Assembly: GCA_039105265.1 (NCBI GenBank)
Contig: JAPFFF010000001.1
Coordinates: 6,882,001 to 6,946,000, forward strand
DNA: 64,000 nucleotides
From: Tritrichomonas musculus
Taxonomy: Eukaryota > Parabasalia > Tritrichomonadida > Tritrichomonadidae
Direction: 5' to 3'
Made by a program: the position numbers and the translations under genes. Below are positions 44,548 to 54,991 of this stretch, piece after piece. Below the pieces are notes generated by a model. The model ran no database searches and was not told the origin of the DNA. It saw only the letters and a program-made list of their open reading frames with translations. The first letter of the stretch is position 1, and each line of letters starts with the position of its first letter.

Positions 44548-47500
44548 ATGACTGATGATGCTGATCTTTCAATCATTGATATGATTATTGAAACTCTTAC
44601 AGATATTCGTAACCAATGCAATGACCTCTTGCCAAAATATAAGTCAGCTGGTATTAAAGCTGCTCCAAATTTTCAAAAGGTCTGTACTGAGTCGATAGAT
44701 ACAATTAACCATTATATTGTTTCACTTTGTGTCAAAACAGATCCAGTTTCCCCTGTGAAAAGCGCTAAAAACATTTTCAAATCTTTATCTAAACAGATCG
44801 ATATAAATGAAGCTAACGATGAAAATAATCTTATATATCTTCTTAAAGAAATTTGGAATGAGCATTTTCAGTCAAGTGGTAAGAATATTGATCAATTTGA
44901 TGAAACCGTTGATGAAGAAACTTTTCAAGATACCACAGGCGAATCGTCACCATTTTATCTATCAGTTGTTAACTTATATGTTGTATTAGCAATAGATTTC
45001 CCTCAGCTAAAGAATATTTTTGAAGTAAAATACGAAGCCCTCCTAGACGCTGCAATGAAACTTCTCAATGCAACTGATGAAGATGAAGTTTACCAGAATT
45101 TGCAAAAAAGGATAACAAATCTTGAAGATGAAAACCAAAAGCTCACTGAAACAAATTACTATTCTCAGAAAACAATTAAACAGAAAGAAAATGAAATAAA
45201 TGAATTGACAACCAAATTAGATCTTGAAAGCAATAAAATGCAACAACTTGAAGAAGATAATCAAAAAAAGAAGAAAGAAATTGAATCATTGAAAGAACAG
45301 TTATTGCTAGCCCAGAAAGAAATCGAGTTAATGAATGTAAATAATACAAAGAAAGACGAAACAATTACCCAAGCTCAAACAAAAATTATTCAACTTGAAG
45401 AAAAAATACAACAAAAAGATGAAATATCAAATCAATCAGAATCAAAACAAACAGAACTTGAAGAATCTCTTAAACAAAAGGAACAATTGATTAGCGAAAT
45501 CCAAACTAAAAATCAAGAGTTAGTGCAAAACCTTCAGAACAAAGATCAAACAATCAATGAAACCCAAGAAAAAGTCACACAATTACAACAAGATGCCCAA
45601 CAAAAAGACGAAAAAATTAATGAAATTCAGGCTAAGTATACTCAATTAGAGCAAGCTATTAAAACCAAAGAACAAACAATCCTAGAAGCCCAAGCAAAAG
45701 TTGCTCAATTAGAGCAAAATGTTCATCAAAAGGAAGAAGCATCCAATCAAACCGAAACAAAACAAGCTGAACTCCATCAAACTATTCAACAAAAAGAACA
45801 ACAAATCAATGAAATACAATCCAAGAATCAAGAACTCGAACAAGCTCTTCGAGACAAAGAACAAACAATCAATGAAGCTCAAATTAAAAATCAGCAACTT
45901 CAGCAAGATATCCAACAAAAAGAACAAACAATTCAAGAAGCCCAAGAAAAAGTTGCTCAATTAGAGCAAAATGTTCATCAAAAGGAAGAAGCATCTAATC
46001 AAACCGAAACAAAACAAGCTGAACTTCAACAAACTATTCAACAAAAAGAACAACAAATCAATGAAATACAATCCAAGAATCAAGAACTTGAGAAAGCTCT
46101 CCAAGCCAAAGAACAAACAATCAATGAAATTCAAACAAAATGCACTCAATTAGAACAAGATGTCAAACAAAAAGAACAAACAATTCAAGAAGCCCAAGAA
46201 AAAGTTGCTCAATTAGAACAAAATGTTCATCAAAAGGAAGAAGCATCTAATCAAACCGAAACAAAACAAGCTGAACTTCAACAAACTATTCAACAAAAAG
46301 AACAACAAATCAATGAAATACAATCCAAGAATCAAGAACTTGAGAAAGCTCTCCAAGTCAAAGAACAAACAATCAATGAAATTCAAACAAAATGCACTCA
46401 ATTAGAACAAGATGTCAAACAAAAAGAACAAACAATTCAAGAAGCCCAAGAAAAAGTTGCTCAATTAGAACAAAATGTTCATCAAAAGGAAGAAGCATCT
46501 AATCAAACCGAAACAAAACAAGCTGAACTTCAACAAACTATTCAACAAAAAGAACAACAAATCAATGAGATACAAGCTAAGAACCAAGAACTCGAACAAA
46601 CAATCAAAGATATTCAATCTAAGAACAGCCAATTAGAACAAGAATCCCAACAAAAAGAACAAAAAATCAACGAAATCCAAACAAAGTGCACTCAATTAGA
46701 ACAAAATGTTCAACTAAAGGAGAGAGAAGCCTCAAATCAAGTAGAAACAATACAGGCCGAACTCCAACAAGCAATCCAACAGAAAGAACAACAAATTAAT
46801 GAAATTCAGAACAAAAATCAAGAACTTGAAAAATCATTCAAAGAAACTCAATCAAAATGTCAGCAACTTGAACTCTCTCTTCAACAAAAGCAACTTGAAC
46901 AAAATTCAACTTTAACTTTGAATGCTAAAATCGATCAACTTAATTTCCTTATCCAAAATAAAGAGAGAGATTTGAACCAAAAGAATGAACAAATCAAGCA
47001 ACTTGAACAACAGGTTCAACAACTTCAACAAAGTGGAAGTGAACAAGTTTTAACTGGTCCTGGCGCACCTTCAAGCATCGAACAATTAAAACAAGATTAC
47101 GAGTCAAAATTGACAATGTATTATAAAGAAAATGAATCTCTTTTGTTGACTAATAAGTCACTTTTAATGAAGAATAAGTCACTTGAAACAGAAGTTTCTG
47201 CTCTTAATCATTTCCGTGCTAAACAAGACTTATTTGGAGAATCTGATGAAACTACAAAACAAGAAGATTCTAAAAATGAAGAATTATTATTTGCAGAAAT
47301 TGATTCAAATTTGAGTTTGGAAGAACAAATTAGACTCCTTAAGGCTATTGTTAAAAGACTTAATGAATCAAATGAATTTTGGAAAGGAGTTAACGAATCT
47401 GATCTTCAAAAACTTGTTAACAGAAAATGCCAAGTTATAACTAATGAAAATAAAGCTCTTCGTGATAAAGCTGAGCAAGTAGAAAAAGTTCTTGAAGCTG

Positions 47501-48081
47501 AGAAGAAAGCACGAATTGACATATCTAATAATTATGCTAACACAGTTTCTGAATATAACAAACTCAAGACACAGTACTTGTATGTACAAGAAGTTGGATC
47601 TAAAATCAAAGCAGAATATGAAAAACTTAAAGCTGAAAACGAAACTCTTCAAGCAAATGCAAAGAGACAAAAAGCAAATAGCGATATGACACCAAATACT
47701 AACCAAGGCGATAGAGTTCCAACTTTCCTCAACAAGTCAACTTTACCACCTGGAGTCAATGCTAACATGAATAAGAATTTCGATAACAGAAGATATAGCA
47801 GCATTAGTCCTGCAGCAATTCAAGGCTTCAGGCCATTTACTAGTTCTGATGATAAGCATTCAACTAAACCATCCATACAAAATGTTAGCCATTTAACTGC
47901 TGAAGATGAAGTTGAACTTTCAAAGAAATTGGTAGAAACAAAAATTGAAAATCAAAAACTTCAAGAACAGTTAAGAATTACATCTCTAGCTCTAAATCAA
48001 GCAAGAGAGACAATTAGACAACAATCACAAAATTATCAAAAAATCGGAACCCAAATCAAAAGGATTGCATATCCACAGTAA
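44548..48081 (+). CDS. Long coiled-coil protein with 84-residue tandem repeats
   Basis: 1177 residues. An N-terminal globular helical domain (about 1-190, with AIDFPQL and hydrophobic helices) precedes a nearly continuous coiled coil from about 190 to 1000 rich in Gln, Glu, Lys and Asn. In its middle an 84-residue unit (EQNVHQKEEASNQTETKQAEL...) is repeated almost exactly four times with a 252-base period; 84 is twelve heptads, so the register is kept. The C-terminal 150 residues hold a disordered stretch and a final coil. Likely a cytoskeletal, Golgi or centrosomal scaffold; family not identified. A neighbour of the CFAP410 homologue on the same strand, 134 bases upstream of it. Confidence 0.85.
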   Translation: MTDDADLSIIDMIIETLTDIRNQCNDLLPKYKSAGIKAAPNFQKVCTESIDTINHYIVSLCVKTDPVSPVKSAKNIFKSLSKQIDINEANDENNLIYLLKEIWNEHFQSSGKNIDQFDETVDEETFQDTTGESSPFYLSVVNLYVVLAIDFPQLKNIFEVKYEALLDAAMKLLNATDEDEVYQNLQKRITNLEDENQKLTETNYYSQKTIKQKENEINELTTKLDLESNKMQQLEEDNQKKKKEIESLKEQLLLAQKEIELMNVNNTKKDETITQAQTKIIQLEEKIQQKDEISNQSESKQTELEESLKQKEQLISEIQTKNQELVQNLQNKDQTINETQEKVTQLQQDAQQKDEKINEIQAKYTQLEQAIKTKEQTILEAQAKVAQLEQNVHQKEEASNQTETKQAELHQTIQQKEQQINEIQSKNQELEQALRDKEQTINEAQIKNQQLQQDIQQKEQTIQEAQEKVAQLEQNVHQKEEASNQTETKQAELQQTIQQKEQQINEIQSKNQELEKALQAKEQTINEIQTKCTQLEQDVKQKEQTIQEAQEKVAQLEQNVHQKEEASNQTETKQAELQQTIQQKEQQINEIQSKNQELEKALQVKEQTINEIQTKCTQLEQDVKQKEQTIQEAQEKVAQLEQNVHQKEEASNQTETKQAELQQTIQQKEQQINEIQAKNQELEQTIKDIQSKNSQLEQESQQKEQKINEIQTKCTQLEQNVQLKEREASNQVETIQAELQQAIQQKEQQINEIQNKNQELEKSFKETQSKCQQLELSLQQKQLEQNSTLTLNAKIDQLNFLIQNKERDLNQKNEQIKQLEQQVQQLQQSGSEQVLTGPGAPSSIEQLKQDYESKLTMYYKENESLLLTNKSLLMKNKSLETEVSALNHFRAKQDLFGESDETTKQEDSKNEELLFAEIDSNLSLEEQIRLLKAIVKRLNESNEFWKGVNESDLQKLVNRKCQVITNENKALRDKAEQVEKVLEAEKKARIDISNNYANTVSEYNKLKTQYLYVQEVGSKIKAEYEKLKAENETLQANAKRQKANSDMTPNTNQGDRVPTFLNKSTLPPGVNANMNKNFDNRRYSSISPAAIQGFRPFTSSDDKHSTKPSIQNVSHLTAEDEVELSKKLVETKIENQKLQEQLRITSLALNQARETIRQQSQNYQKIGTQIKRIAYPQ
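45700..46560 (+). repeat. 252-bp tandem repeat within the coiled-coil gene
   Basis: The block AAATGTTCATCAAAAGGAAG begins at about 45718, 45970, 46222 and 46474: period 252, with the second and third copies differing by only a few bases. Recent tandem duplication within coding sequence. Confidence 0.9.
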
Positions 48082-48215
48082 TTAATCCTTTATTTTATTT
48101 ATTTTTAAAACTTATATTTATTCTTTTTTAATTTTCTGCATCTTCTTCTTTTCATATAATTTTTTTTAATTGAAAAATTTCCTAATTCTAATCGTCCACT
48201 TTTCAATTTTTTAAA

Positions 48216-48845
48216 ATGAGTAAGAAAACAGTTACCCTTACACAAGAAACAATTTTGAAAAAGGCAAAGGTATCAAAATTAGAAGAAGTTCAACATCTCA
48301 ATTTCTGGGGAAATAGTCTTGAAGATGTTTCAATTATTAGCAAATGCCCAAATGTCGAAACTATTGCTCTTTCTGTTAATAACGTCAAAACATTAAAGCC
48401 TTTTGCTAATTGTCACAAGCTAAAAGAACTGTTTTTACGAAAAAATGATATTGAAAATCTAAACGAACTTTACTACTTACGAGGACTTAATTCTTTGCAA
48501 ACATTATGGCTTACTGATAATCCTCTATTTGAAAAGAAAGATTATCGTCTTTTCTGTATCGCTTTACTTCCTCAGATAAATAAACTTGACGAAGTTGACA
48601 TTACAAATGATGAAAAACAACTCGCAAAAAAGATGTTCCCTAATCCAGAATCAGTCGTTAAGCCACCTGGTGAAATTTCTGCAAAACCACCAAGCAGTGC
48701 TCCAACTAAATCAGCAGCACCTCCTCAAAACGATGCTCAGGTTAGAGCACTTCAAGCCATAAGCGTTCTCTTACCAACACTCGACCAAAATCATCTTGCA
48801 ACTCTTCAATTAAAAATTTCTGAAGAGAAAAAAAGCCGTAAATAA
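48216..48845 (+). CDS. CFAP410: CFAP410 (C21orf2) homologue, leucine-rich-repeat basal body protein
   Basis: 209 residues. The N-terminus KKAKVSKLEEVQHLNFWGNSL is followed by LRR units to about residue 105 (CPNVETIALSVNNVKTL, CHKLKELFLRKNDI, LNSLQTLWLTDNPLF), then a cap with LPQINKLDEVDIT. This order and the phrases LNFWG, ITLSVN-like and LWLTDNP match CFAP410. The last 40 residues (AQVRALQAISVLLPTLDQNHLATLQLKI) are the conserved C-terminal helical oligomerisation motif. In other eukaryotes the protein sits at basal bodies, works with NEK1 and is needed for cilia and flagella. Normal length for protist members; a Pro/Ala/Ser linker joins the two parts. Confidence 0.88.
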   Translation: MSKKTVTLTQETILKKAKVSKLEEVQHLNFWGNSLEDVSIISKCPNVETIALSVNNVKTLKPFANCHKLKELFLRKNDIENLNELYYLRGLNSLQTLWLTDNPLFEKKDYRLFCIALLPQINKLDEVDITNDEKQLAKKMFPNPESVVKPPGEISAKPPSSAPTKSAAPPQNDAQVRALQAISVLLPTLDQNHLATLQLKISEEKKSRK

Positions 48846-49247
48846 GGCTAATCATTTCATACATATGATGTTATAATATTATTAAACATGACCATAATTA
48901 TCTTTCTTCTCTCTTTTTTATTTTTTAGGATAAATTAATAATATTTTTTTTTACTAAAATACAAATTCAATCATTTTATGATTAACAAATATAAATACCA
49001 ATTCATTATAAATGAAGTTTCAAAAAGGTTTCATCCAATTAATTAAATTTTTCATAATTACAAGAAATCATTAACAGTAAATAAAATTCCATCATTATAG
49101 TATTCTTGTGCTGAGCAAGTTGGCTAATGAATATATATTTGAAATGCAAAAAAAATAATATATGGTTCATTTTATTTTATTTCAATCACGAATACAAATA
49201 ATTTTTAATGAATATTTATAAATTAAAACAGAATCAAAAATAATATA
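48846..49247. other. AT-rich intergenic stretch between convergent genes
   Basis: About 400 bases; no gene or repeat seen. Confidence 0.5.
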
Positions 49248-50729
49248 TTAATATTTGATGCAAAACACTCCCGTTTGGTTAATAGTGAATAAGTTATAAG
49301 GACATTCGCCAGTGCTGGTTTTAATAACTTTCAGAATTTGATCAGCATCAATATGAAAGTTTCCATTCAGCAAGCTAGTGCATTTTTCATCATCACAATC
49401 TTCTTTACTACAATATCTCTGATACATCATATTTCCATTTGTAACAGAATAAATTATTGTTTTGGCAACTTTACTCATATTTTTAACCCAATTTCCGCAT
49501 TCTTGGAGACCAGTTGGCAAAATATCAATAATGACACTTTCTTGATCAATATTTTGCATTGAAATTGCTGAAAGCAGCCATTTAGAATGGAAACCGATAA
49601 TCACTTTTGAATTGGCTATTCTATTTAAATCAGAAGTTTCAATTGAACTTCTTGACGTGGATATTGTATTAACATCACAATTTGGACAAATCGCTTGAAA
49701 CAACTCATCTTGTTTTTCAATCGAAGAACCTTCGTGTGATAAAAAGGATAGTGGCTTTTCATGGCCGTCTTGATTAAAAGATGATTTTTTAGATTTAATT
49801 TCCTTAGAAATTTTGTCCTTCAGGAAAGGAATAACATCATCATCAAAAGAAGGATGCAAAATTTCTAAATTTGAAAAACAATACTTTTTATCTGAAAAAA
49901 TATTGTTAAATTCAAACAAATTCTGGAAAATTAATAAATCCTGTGAATTATAAATAAATTTTTGTACTTCACTAGTTTGATCTTTAAAATATTCGTACAT
50001 TGCAGAAGTTGTTTCTGAGAAATAATCTTGATTAACTTGATCTTGATCACTATAAATTAATATTGCTTTTTGCTGAATATGGTCACTTCTTTCTTTAAGA
50101 TACGAAAAATCGGAATAATCATTAAAGGTAGGAATTTTTAATTTTTTCAAATTATAATCTGGTTTTCCCTTGAAAAATAGTTGTATTTTGTTTCTATATG
50201 CACAGACATTAGTAAATGATTTCGAATTAAATGTTGTAAAAGATTGAAAATCATCATTATTTTTAGTTTTTACTACATCAAAAAACTGAACTGCATTTAT
50301 TGGCGTATCAATTAAAAATAACTGAAGAGAAACATTAGTTCCATAATAAGGTAGTTTATAGGAAAATTCAAAAAAGTCAGATTGAATTGTTTTTGAATCG
50401 GAATTTTTAGAGCTAATAGTAAAAGAAATATCTTCATATTCAACGCGCGCGTTAATGTTTTGTAATAAATTTTCGATTGTTAATCTTGTAATCGCATCAA
50501 AAGAAACACGAACGTACAACTCTGAACCATTTACTATTGATGCAATCATTTTTTTAATTGGTGTTAATTCGTTTCTATCATCAGGCAATTGGTTAAATTT
50601 ATCGTAAACATCAGTATAACTTGATTTTCCTATTATTAAAGCAATAAAAAATATGATTATCCAAAAAATATATTGATTAATCTGGCCAAAATTGATTGTA
50701 ATTTCAGGAATATTCTTTAAATGATGCAT
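49248..50729 (-). CDS. Type II membrane protein, GT61-like glycosyltransferase
   Basis: 493 residues. A single membrane segment at about residues 18-38 (YIFWIIIFFIALIIG) near the N-terminus predicts a type II Golgi protein. The C-terminal part has the pattern of GT61/DUF563 glycosyltransferases: SFLSHEGSSIEKQ, then NSKVIIGFHSKWLLSAISM (about 365-385), then SVIIDILPTGLQECGNWV, and paired cysteines towards the end. GT61 enzymes transfer xylose or GlcNAc to glycans. The usual GxHGAxLxN stretch is altered (GFHSKWLLS), so activity is uncertain. The ATG at 50729 is the only sensible start. Confidence 0.6.
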   Translation of the reverse strand: MHHLKNIPEITINFGQINQYIFWIIIFFIALIIGKSSYTDVYDKFNQLPDDRNELTPIKKMIASIVNGSELYVRVSFDAITRLTIENLLQNINARVEYEDISFTISSKNSDSKTIQSDFFEFSYKLPYYGTNVSLQLFLIDTPINAVQFFDVVKTKNNDDFQSFTTFNSKSFTNVCAYRNKIQLFFKGKPDYNLKKLKIPTFNDYSDFSYLKERSDHIQQKAILIYSDQDQVNQDYFSETTSAMYEYFKDQTSEVQKFIYNSQDLLIFQNLFEFNNIFSDKKYCFSNLEILHPSFDDDVIPFLKDKISKEIKSKKSSFNQDGHEKPLSFLSHEGSSIEKQDELFQAICPNCDVNTISTSRSSIETSDLNRIANSKVIIGFHSKWLLSAISMQNIDQESVIIDILPTGLQECGNWVKNMSKVAKTIIYSVTNGNMMYQRYCSKEDCDDEKCTSLLNGNFHIDADQILKVIKTSTGECPYNLFTINQTGVFCIKY

Positions 50730-50800
50730 CGTATTTTATTCGGCCATATTTCCTCATAATTTCATATAAAGTGTCCCCAAAAAATAGGGGTCTCATTCAA

Positions 50801-50808
50801 TAAAATAG
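50801..50808 (+). repeat. Possible left 8-bp target duplication (TAAAATAG)
   Basis: TAAAATAG directly precedes the left end of the outer nested element and recurs at 53913-53920 directly after the right end. Eight bases would fit the hAT superfamily. Confidence 0.5.
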
Positions 50809-51700
50809 ATGTGTGGGGAAACTCAAAATAACGTATTTTGAAAAAACTTATTTTTATGATAATTCAATAAATATTAATTTTGGGCAAACAATATTCATGT
50901 ATATTATTGTGCAATATCTTAATTATGTAAAAATAATATTTTCATTTATTTTTAAGGGTGGAGTCTCAGTGATATTTTTTCTCAAAAAGTTTATTTTGGC
51001 ATTATTACTTTTTTCTAACAATTTTTTAGTAGGATTAAATACAGAATTCATTTCTTACCAATCAAATCAAATACATTAAACCAAATGCACTCATACATTA
51101 ATAGTGTACGATTATGATTTACATTACTACTTTTTTGTTTTCAAATCTCAGATAAATTTTGAAATTTTTAATTTCATCGATAAAAATAGCAATATCATAT
51201 GTTTTTTTTTTCAAAATAATCGTCTTAAATTCTTTTATTTAATGTGCTCTCTCCTTAATTTGTTCCCTTAACTTGTTTTTTTTTTTATTTGATATATATT
51301 GCAAAAATTATTGAAGAAAAATAAGAATATGAAGTTTTTTCCTTTATTATATATGACTCCGCAAATAAAAATATGCCTGATCTTTTTTAATTTTCTTTCC
51401 ATGTCCTAGAATTATTTTCTTTAATATCTATAATATGGGAATTTTCGTCAAAAACGCGTTTTATTTATTTAAAATAATAAGAATTATTAAGTTAATACAT
51501 TCTTATTATCTTTTATAAACTTTTTTTATAAATCAAGATTAAAAAATTGAATGTAAATAAATGCGACTCTTCCATTCAATTTTTTTCATTCTTGTTTGTA
51601 CATTTTTTGAAGCTAAGATGAAATTAAATAAATATTTACTTATTATTATATATTTAAAATAAAATTTTATTTTTTATTTATTAAATTTTTTATTGGGTTT

Positions 51701-52821
51701 TACTGATTGTCCAGAAAAAAGTTACCCAAAAATTTTTGACTAGAAGATGGGAATCGAACCTGTGACCCCAAAAAAACATAGTCCAAGAACAAAAATAGTT
51801 TACCCAAACGCTCAAAAAAAATTCAAAAAGTTATAGCATATTATCAAAAAGTTTAACTTTTATTCACTTTTGAATGGTCCAAAAAAACATTACCCATTAT
51901 TGGACTTGGCTATTCTAACGCTCATGTGTTGACAGAAATTGTGCAATAATCTCTTTTATGCGGTCATTTTTTTGTTTATGACTTGAATTAATAATCTAGT
52001 AGAAGGAGTCGTGAAATGTATGAAAATGATATGTATTTATTGATAGAGGGCAATAGAAAAATGGATGACTGAAATAACACTACTAAGATTTGCACCAAAA
52101 AATATGGTACAGTGGAATAATCTGAGAGATAATCTAATTCAATGAATATTACAATATGGTAGTGGAAATTATCGTCGAGCTGGCAAATATCGAATTTGTA
52201 CATATCGTTAAAAAATGTAATGGTCGTATTGCTCCTAAAAAAGTCTTTTGTCTCTCTAAATCGTCAAATGGATGTTTAAAATTTTTATTTTGAAAACATA
52301 ATCTCTTAAAAAGTTGTTTTTTATATATTTGTGAAGAAAATTTAAAATAATAATAAACAAATGTCTGTAATTGAAACAAAATATATGTGTATTATATAAT
52401 AGAATGATAAAAAAAATTCGAATGTAAAATTATTCTATCAAAAAGTTGACAAAGTTCCGATACATGGATTCAAAATTAGATTTAATTTGAAATAGAATTG
52501 AAATAATTGTATAAAAACATTTTATAAAATATCTAAATTTATCTCCATTTAAATAGAATAAAATCAAATCATATATTTAGCCAAAAAAATAAAAATAAAC
52601 AATATTATATATGTGATAAATTTGGAAAGTGAAAAAATATTTCTGTTTTTATTTTTTATTTTTTTTGTCCATTTTTAAAGTAATTTTAATTCAATTATAT
52701 AAAATATTTAAATTCTTGAAGAAAGAAGAAAAGTTTATTAGTTAAAAAAAAAAAACTACTAGAAAACGTTATTTTCGAAAATTTTAAAAATTTTGGGTAA
52801 CTTATTTTTAGACAATCAGTA
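51701..52821. mobile_element. Inner nested element, about 1.1 kb, TA-flanked
   Basis: Inverted ends of about 33 bases starting TA-CTGATTGTCCAGAAAAAAG on the left and the inverse of TA-CTGATTGTCTAAAAATAAG on the right, both running on as GTTACCCAAAA. TA duplication suggests Tc1/mariner type. Two short hydrophobic minus-strand open stretches inside are not convincing transposase pieces. It carries the tRNA-like relic at 51739-51919. Confidence 0.7.
51739..51919 (-). other. tRNA-like relic or tRNA-derived repeat
   Basis: On the minus strand GTTAGAA is followed directly by TAGCCAAGTCCAATAATGGG (A-box and D-arm-like). About 140 bases on is GGTTCGATTCC (a perfect B box and T loop), then TTCTAGT, which pairs with GTTAGAA over all seven positions counting two G-U pairs. 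The T stem has two mismatches and the anticodon arm is unclear, and the spacing is far longer than a normal tRNA. It is probably a decayed tRNA with an insertion or a SINE-like repeat, not a working tRNA gene. Confidence 0.5.
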
Positions 52822-53920
52822 TTATATGATGATTTTAAAAATTTAAAAAAAAATGAAATCGATTTTTATCTTGATAAACCCATAAAATAAAAAAACGCAA
52901 AACGTTACGTTATATCCACAGTCATAGTTGATATTGATTTAAAATAACTTCAATCAATTTCAAACAGAGAAGGTACTTATGGGGTGTGCAAAAATTCAAT
53001 GAAATTTTGAATATTTTCTCTCAAATTTTTTAGTGGCGAAAAATTTTGAGACTCCACCCTTAAGAGTTTGGAATAATTAAAATTTTTCTCCATTTTTCAA
53101 CAATAAAATTTATAGAGTTTAAATTAGATCAATATATTTGTTTTATATGTAAAATAAAATATGTTAGCTGTATAAAAACAAACAAAACTGATTTAATTGA
53201 TGAGTTAAATTAAGAAAATGATTATAAAATTTTAAATTGAATTGTGATAAGATTGGCACTAGATTTTTCAACTTAATTCAGGCTATCAAATATGCATACT
53301 TCATAAATTAATATAGTCCGATCCTGATATAATTGGAACCTACAATTTTTAGAAAATCGACTTGGAAAAAATATATGATTTATAACTTAGTAGATTTCAA
53401 ATATTATAAAAAATGAATTTGCAAATAATTACAATCTAATATTATATAATTATTATTATAAAAATATTAGAAATTTATATTAAAAATCATGAGATATATT
53501 AAGATACTATATTCAATTATTCATATCACACCACATTATTTTCTATACTGAACATTTCACACCACATAATTTTCTCTTAAATTTTCTATCAAAAAACCAA
53601 GTGAAATGTAAATAAAAAAAATAGATATTTGGAAATATTTTCAAATACAAAATAGAAATCTGAAAATAAATGTTTAATATAGCTAATATATTTTATTATA
53701 TATATAATAGCAATTTATGTACAATAAAATATTCTCTTTTCTATTGAATTTTTTTAAAAAATAATTTTAAAATTCATTTATCTTTAAATTGTAGGTTGAA
53801 AATTCTTAGTTATTAATGCATTATGATATATAATGATTATATTTATTAATAATATTAATTTCATCCAAAAATCTAGAGCCAATTTTGAGAAAGTATAAGT
53901 TTCCCCACGCATTAAAATAG

Positions 53921-54120
53921 GGGTAGACGATCTGGTTAAGAAAAAATTAAATATTTTTTCAGAAAATTTAAAAAAATGTTTTTTTAAAAAAGATTTTTTT
54001 CAAATATTTTTTTTTCTCAAAATCAATTCTTATTATCGTTTTCCCTTGAAAATAATTATTTTTTGAATCGATCCCCTTTATTTAAATTTTTCAATTGATT
54101 TATTGAAATTTCTTTCTCTT
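53921..54120. other. AT-rich spacer
   Basis: Poly-T-rich DNA between the nested elements and the next MITE; nothing recognised. Confidence 0.4.
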
Positions 54121-54463
54121 TAACGTGCTTTCAATAGACACAGAGCATTTCAGTAGACCCAGAGCAAGGTCAATTATGCATAAATTAGCCATAGTTTGAT
54201 CGTTTTTTTACAAAAAGGAAAACCAAATATGATCAGAAAAAGTTTTATCAGAATTTTTTTATTTTTCACTATTTTGCAAATATCTCCAAATCAAAAAAGT
54301 AAAACTAATAATATTTAACAAAAATTATAATTTATATTAATAATATTTATTTAATTTGTCATCAAATATTTAATAAAATTATTAAATTGTATGAAAAATA
54401 ATAAAAATAAATTTTAGTGCTACTGGTCTATTGAAATGGTATGGGTCAATTGAAAGCACCTTA
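54121..54463. mobile_element. MITE-like element, 343 bp, TA-flanked
   Basis: Inverted ends of about 48 bases: TA-ACGTGCTTTCAATAGAC at the left and the inverse of TA-AGGTGCTTTCAATTGAC at the right, continuing through CATTTCA and TAGACC blocks, with TA at both outer edges. No gene inside. Confidence 0.72.
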
Positions 54464-54978
54464 TTTAATTAACATTTATCATTGAAGTACGAATTGATCA
54501 ATGCGATTCTTTTATTTTTCTATTTTGAGAAACCAAATTGATCACAATTTAACTTTTTAATTTGGCTGTTGCAGATGAATTTTCGTGAAAACATTTGTCT
54601 AATACTCTTTCAAAAAATTCGATTAGAAAACTATTAAATTACTAATATTTCTAGATGATTTTTTAAACATATTTTGTGCTTACCAAATACAATTTCAAAT
54701 TTCTTTGTTATTAAAATTAATGTATGATAAAAGAGAAAATGGATTTCTTCTATGAGAACAAGGCTTACTAGTGGTAAATTTTAATTTTGAAATAATTGGT
54801 TGACATTTTAGCTATTTCTTAATTAGCAAAATTGAGAATTATTCATCAGAACATTTTCTCTGTTAAAAAAATTTTTTTTATTGAAAACTTAAAGTTTTCA
54901 AAATTTTTACATTTTTGAAAATTTCAAAAAGATATGAGACATGACATAAAAGTATCATAATAATTTTGCTTCATCAGA
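54464..54978. other. AT-rich stretch before the small His-rich gene
   Basis: About 500 bases without a recognisable gene or repeat. Confidence 0.4.
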
Positions 54979-54985
54979 TCATTAT
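54979..54985 (+). promoter_or_regulatory. Initiator-like TCATTAT
   Basis: Fits TCA(+1)Py(T/A)(T/A), with the A 11 bases before the ATG at 54992. Confidence 0.5.
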
Positions 54986-54991
54986 TTTTTA

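Larger units (their letters stand above)
50953..53063. mobile_element. Middle nested element, TTAA- or TA-flanked
   Basis: Perfect inverted ends GGGTGGAGTCTCA with TTAA outside both (50952-50955 and 53061-53064), so a TTAA or TA duplication. It is interrupted by the inner element; without it the length would be about 1.0 kb. No coding capacity recognised. Confidence 0.65.
50809..53912. mobile_element. Outer of three nested elements, 3.1 kb
   Basis: Ends ATGTGTGGGGAAACT at 50809 and, inverted, ATGCGTGGGGAAACT ending at 53912, with an 8-base direct repeat outside. Without the two inner elements it would be about 1.0 kb. No transposase frame found. A hAT-like non-autonomous element is the best guess. 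Confidence 0.55.

Noticed and set aside
45700-46410. Repeated short open stretches on both strands of the coiled-coil gene
   Set aside because: Shadow frames produced by the 252-base repeat.
51988-52379. Two hydrophobic minus-strand open stretches in the inner nested element, considered as transposase pieces
   Set aside because: No DDE or helix-turn-helix pattern visible; too short and AT-driven.
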